Positions 29,363 to 31,118 of a stretch of 31,118 nt of DNA are shown in pieces. Below the pieces are notes generated by a model that was not told where the DNA came from, made no database searches, and saw only the letters and a program-made list of their open reading frames with translations. Position 1 is the stretch's first letter. Each line of letters opens with the position of its first letter. This DNA is from Chara braunii (taxonomy: Eukaryota; Streptophyta; Charophyceae; Charales; Characeae): the NCBI GenBank assembly GCA_003427395.1, contig BFEA01000221.1, positions 1,956,544-1,987,661 on the forward strand. The letters run 5' to 3'. A program made the position numbers and the translations under genes.

Positions 29363-29890
29363 TGCAAGGCTGGGGCCGTGTACTACTGTCTTCACCCGAA
29401 TACAACGTACCGTTATTTTAGCTGTATTTGAGGTGACATTTAGTCTAGATACAGCAATAATGAACGTACGTTGTATTCAGGTGAAGACGGTAGCTAGCTC
29501 CGTAAACCACCAGTAAATGGCACCCTTCTTTTACTGCAAGGCTGGGCCCGTGTACTAGCCAGCGGTTTAAACCACCAGTAAATGGCACCCTTCTTTTTCT
29601 GCAAGGCTGGGCCCGTGTACTAGCTAGCGGTTTAAACCACCAGTAAATGGCACCCTTCTTTACCGGTTTAAACCACCAGTAAATGGCACCCTTCTTTTTC
29701 TGCAAGGCTGGGGCCGTGTACTAGCTAGTGGTTTAAACCACCAGTAAATGGCACCCTTCTTTTTCTGCAAGGCTGGGCCCGTGTACTAGCTAGTGGTTTA
29801 AACCACCAGTAAATGGCGCCCTTCTTTTTCTGCAAGGCTGGGCCCGTGTACTAGCTAGCGGTTTAAACCACCAGTAAATGGCACCCTTCT
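29363..29890 (+). repeat. 65-bp tandem array, six full units and one partial
   Basis: Units start at 29363, 29535, 29600, 29701, 29766 and 29831 with TGCAAGGCTGGG, and contain CCGTGTACTAGCTAG, the palindrome GGTTTAAACC, and ACCAGTAAATGGC. A 36-bp partial unit lies at 29665-29700. Unit 1 is interrupted by a family A MITE. Diverged relatives occur at 541-625 (inverted) and, more weakly, near 3.49-3.85 kb. Confidence 0.9.
29386..29490. mobile_element. Stowaway-like hairpin MITE, family A copy 3, inside a repeat unit
   Basis: 105 bp between TA at 29384-29385 and TA at 29491-29492. Left tip CTGTCTTCACCCGAATACAA; right tip complement CCGTCTTCACCTGAATACAA. Neighbouring 65-bp units preserve the empty site GTGTACTAGCTAG. 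The interrupted unit spans 172 bp, exactly 65 plus 105 plus a 2-bp TA duplication. Confidence 0.92.
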
Positions 29891-30140
29891 GCGGACCTTT
29901 GACATAATTCCGGACCTTTGCCATAATGTATGAATTGAACCCGCCAAGAACCCGGCACGAGCAGAGGCCCGTACACCTAAATGACAGCCCCCTGGTTAAT
30001 CGGTGGTGTATCATAAGAATGTATGGGTGCTTCAGGACAGGAAACGACACAGTGGATTGGTGTTGGAAAAACGTAAAGCACAGGAGAAAGCAGAGCACAA
30101 CTGTGGTCAGCGGTGTAATCTCAATTCGTTGGATCTGGCC

Positions 30141-30405
30141 GTCGATTACGAAGATCAACGGTAAGGAACAAAAAATCCAGCTAGATAAGTGGGACCGCAC
30201 CCCATTGGTGAGGTCCCACTTGCATGTAATCTTCATTCTAGGGACCTTGGATTACTAGGGTCAAGAGACGGATATGTTTTTCGGTTGATTTTAAAGATAG
30301 AACCGAAAATGTTTATCTGTTGATTATGAAGATACAATGGTAAGTACGATAGAACGAATCCAGCCAGATGAGTGGGATGGTACCCCAAGGGTGAGGTCTG
30401 TCTTT
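30141..30405 (+). repeat. Diverged tandem repeat, period about 178 bp, with GTGGGACC hairpin
   Basis: Copy 1 from 30141 (GTCGATTACGAAGATCAACG) and copy 2 from 30319 (GTTGATTATGAAGATACAAT) continue through AATCCAGC(T/C)AGAT(A/G)AGTGGGA to GGTGAGGTC. In copy 1 the AAGTGGGACC stem pairs exactly with GGTCCCACTT (30187-30196; 30212-30221). AAGATCAACGG and AAGTGGGACC also occur together at about 22832-22877, so the unit is dispersed. Confidence 0.65.
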
Positions 30406-30643
30406 TCTGGGCTACTGAGATCGGCAGCCCGGAAATGTTTCTTGTGTATGATTGATTGGTGTCTAGTCTAAATTGCAAAATCAATGGTTGTCAGAGGTTT
30501 CAAAAGTGATCCAGCGTATGTTCCATGCAGGTATGCATCTGTCTGGTGAAGTGGTGGTTGTCTGAGAAAGGACTCTGCCTTTTGATGCGGGACTAATAAA
30601 ACCCATTGTTGCCTTTTGGCAAAATTCGTTGCTGTGAAAAAAG

Positions 30644-30885
30644 GTACCATGTGGGGCTGCGGTATACTGGAGGAGCAAGGTGTCTACTTTCTCTCACTCT
30701 GAAGAAGGGTGCGTTTGAAACGGAGGTTCCTGTGGGAGTATATGACCTTGATGTGGATGCAGAGTTATGGGTCAAACTGAGGCTGGCCCCTGTAAAACCT
30801 TACATCGGAACTGTTTCACTGGCCTTTGTCAGGCTCCCAACCATTAAGCTGGTTTTGGCACCTTTCCGTATTGTTAACCTTTTTG
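30644..30885 (+). CDS. NTMC2T5: NTMC2T5-like SMP/C2 protein, exon 2 (SMP domain, continued)
   Basis: Completes codon 348 and encodes residues 349-428 plus one base. It reads YHVGLRYTGGARCLLSLTLK, then ETEVPVGVYDLDVDAELWVK, then PYIGTVSLAFVRLPTIKLVL and APFRIVNLF. This is the SMP core; the phrases RYTGGAR, VPVGV, D.D.ELWVKLRL.P and APFR..NL are the ones I associate with plant NTMC2T5 proteins. The domain strands are expected to form the hydrophobic lipid groove. The start is fixed by the phase match with exon 1; the donor is TTTG|GTGAGT. The rest of the SMP domain and the C2 domain(s) must lie past the window end, so the gene is partial here only because the window stops. Confidence 0.9.
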
Positions 30886-31023
30886 GTGAGTGTTCAGGTT
30901 CAGGTTCGTCTTTCTTCGCTCCTTATTTCTGCCAGAAAGGAGACAAGGGTGACGAGGGAAAAATATTGTGCCTGCTTTCTCTCTCGTCTTTGCGTGTGTG
31001 TCTAATGTGTTTAGTGTGTGTGT

Positions 31024-31118
<95 letters not shown>
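30886..31118 (+). other. Start of intron 2 with (GT)n(GA)n microsatellite
   Basis: The GTGAGT donor opens it. From about 31005 a GT run (to 31048) turns into a pure GA run to the window end. The coding-like frame that continues past 30885 is read-through and loses family similarity at once. Confidence 0.8.

Larger units (their letters stand above)
25769..30643 (+). other. Intron 1 of the NTMC2T5-like gene (4,875 nt)
   Basis: The donor is GTGAGT at 25769. The acceptor AAAAAAG|G ends at 30643; AAG rather than CAG, with a modest pyrimidine tract (TTGTTGCCTTTTGG) upstream. Phase is confirmed because CA from exon 1 and G from exon 2 make a Gln codon, immediately followed by YHVGLRYTGGA, the residues expected next in the family. 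The intron is packed with repeats, listed separately, and shows no other gene. Confidence 0.88.

Noticed and set aside
29363-29890. CRISPR-like repeated array
   Set aside because: Repeats are contiguous 65-bp units with no variable spacers, in a plant-type intron; this is an ordinary tandem array with a MITE insertion.
30606-30643. Start codon at 30606 for a separate gene
   Set aside because: The 13 residues before Tyr 349 do not match the family, whereas the acceptor at 30643 joins exon 1 in phase.
30886-31025. Extension of the exon 2 reading frame past 30885
   Set aside because: Similarity to the SMP family stops exactly at a consensus GTGAGT donor, so the extra residues are intron read-through.

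Overview
The window is eukaryotic nuclear DNA, almost certainly from the green plant lineage. It has split genes with GT..AG introns, tRNA-like SINEs, an L1-type LINE, TA-flanked MITEs, long homopolymers and microsatellites. The one clear protein gene belongs to a family I know from plants. The large repeat-filled intron and low gene density suit a large-genome streptophyte, for example a charophyte alga such as Chara; that genus guess is inference only.

Layout. 1-6.7 kb: gene-free, with a truncated U6 snRNA pseudogene (19-85, minus), short tandem repeats, three inverted-repeat elements (1699-1801, 2010-2603, 4005-4183), a SINE fragment and a long (ATT)n block. 6.8-10.75 kb: a decayed L1-type LINE on the minus strand, reading endonuclease, reverse transcriptase, zinc-knuckle from high to low coordinate. 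10.75-12.5 kb: unassigned, with a 245-codon minus-strand open frame and a 29-G run. 12.5-19.8 kb: an AT-richer block with a tRNA-like SINE, a 214-bp tandem duplication, two foldback structures, a Ty3/gypsy RT remnant and a 911-bp TA-flanked composite element. 19.8-24 kb: a dense cluster of SINEs and foldback elements, including two copies of one MITE family (22121-22243 and 22964-23090). About 24.0 kb to the right edge: the 5' part of a plant NTMC2T5-like gene.

The gene. Exon 1 (24726-25768) and exon 2 (30644-30885) are joined by a 4,875-nt intron whose phase fits exactly (CA|G, completing one Gln codon). Together they encode 428 residues: a transit-peptide-like N-terminus, one membrane segment, a Gly/Ala-rich linker and much of an SMP (lipid-transfer) domain. 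The C2 part expected for the family lies beyond the right edge. The intron holds a 13-bp minisatellite, a MITE, long pyrimidine and purine tracts, an N-laced poly-C run, a 65-bp tandem array with a MITE inside its first unit, and a duplicated 178-bp repeat.

The most informative structural result is a family of 103-105 bp hairpin MITEs at 1699, 26375 and 29386. The third copy sits inside one 65-bp repeat unit whose neighbours keep the empty site. The length arithmetic (172 = 65 + 105 + 2) shows directly that insertion duplicated a TA dinucleotide, as in Tc1/mariner (Stowaway-like) elements. I found no operon-like, CRISPR-like or otherwise clearly new biochemical system; the novelty is in the repeat families and the gene's unusual N-terminus.
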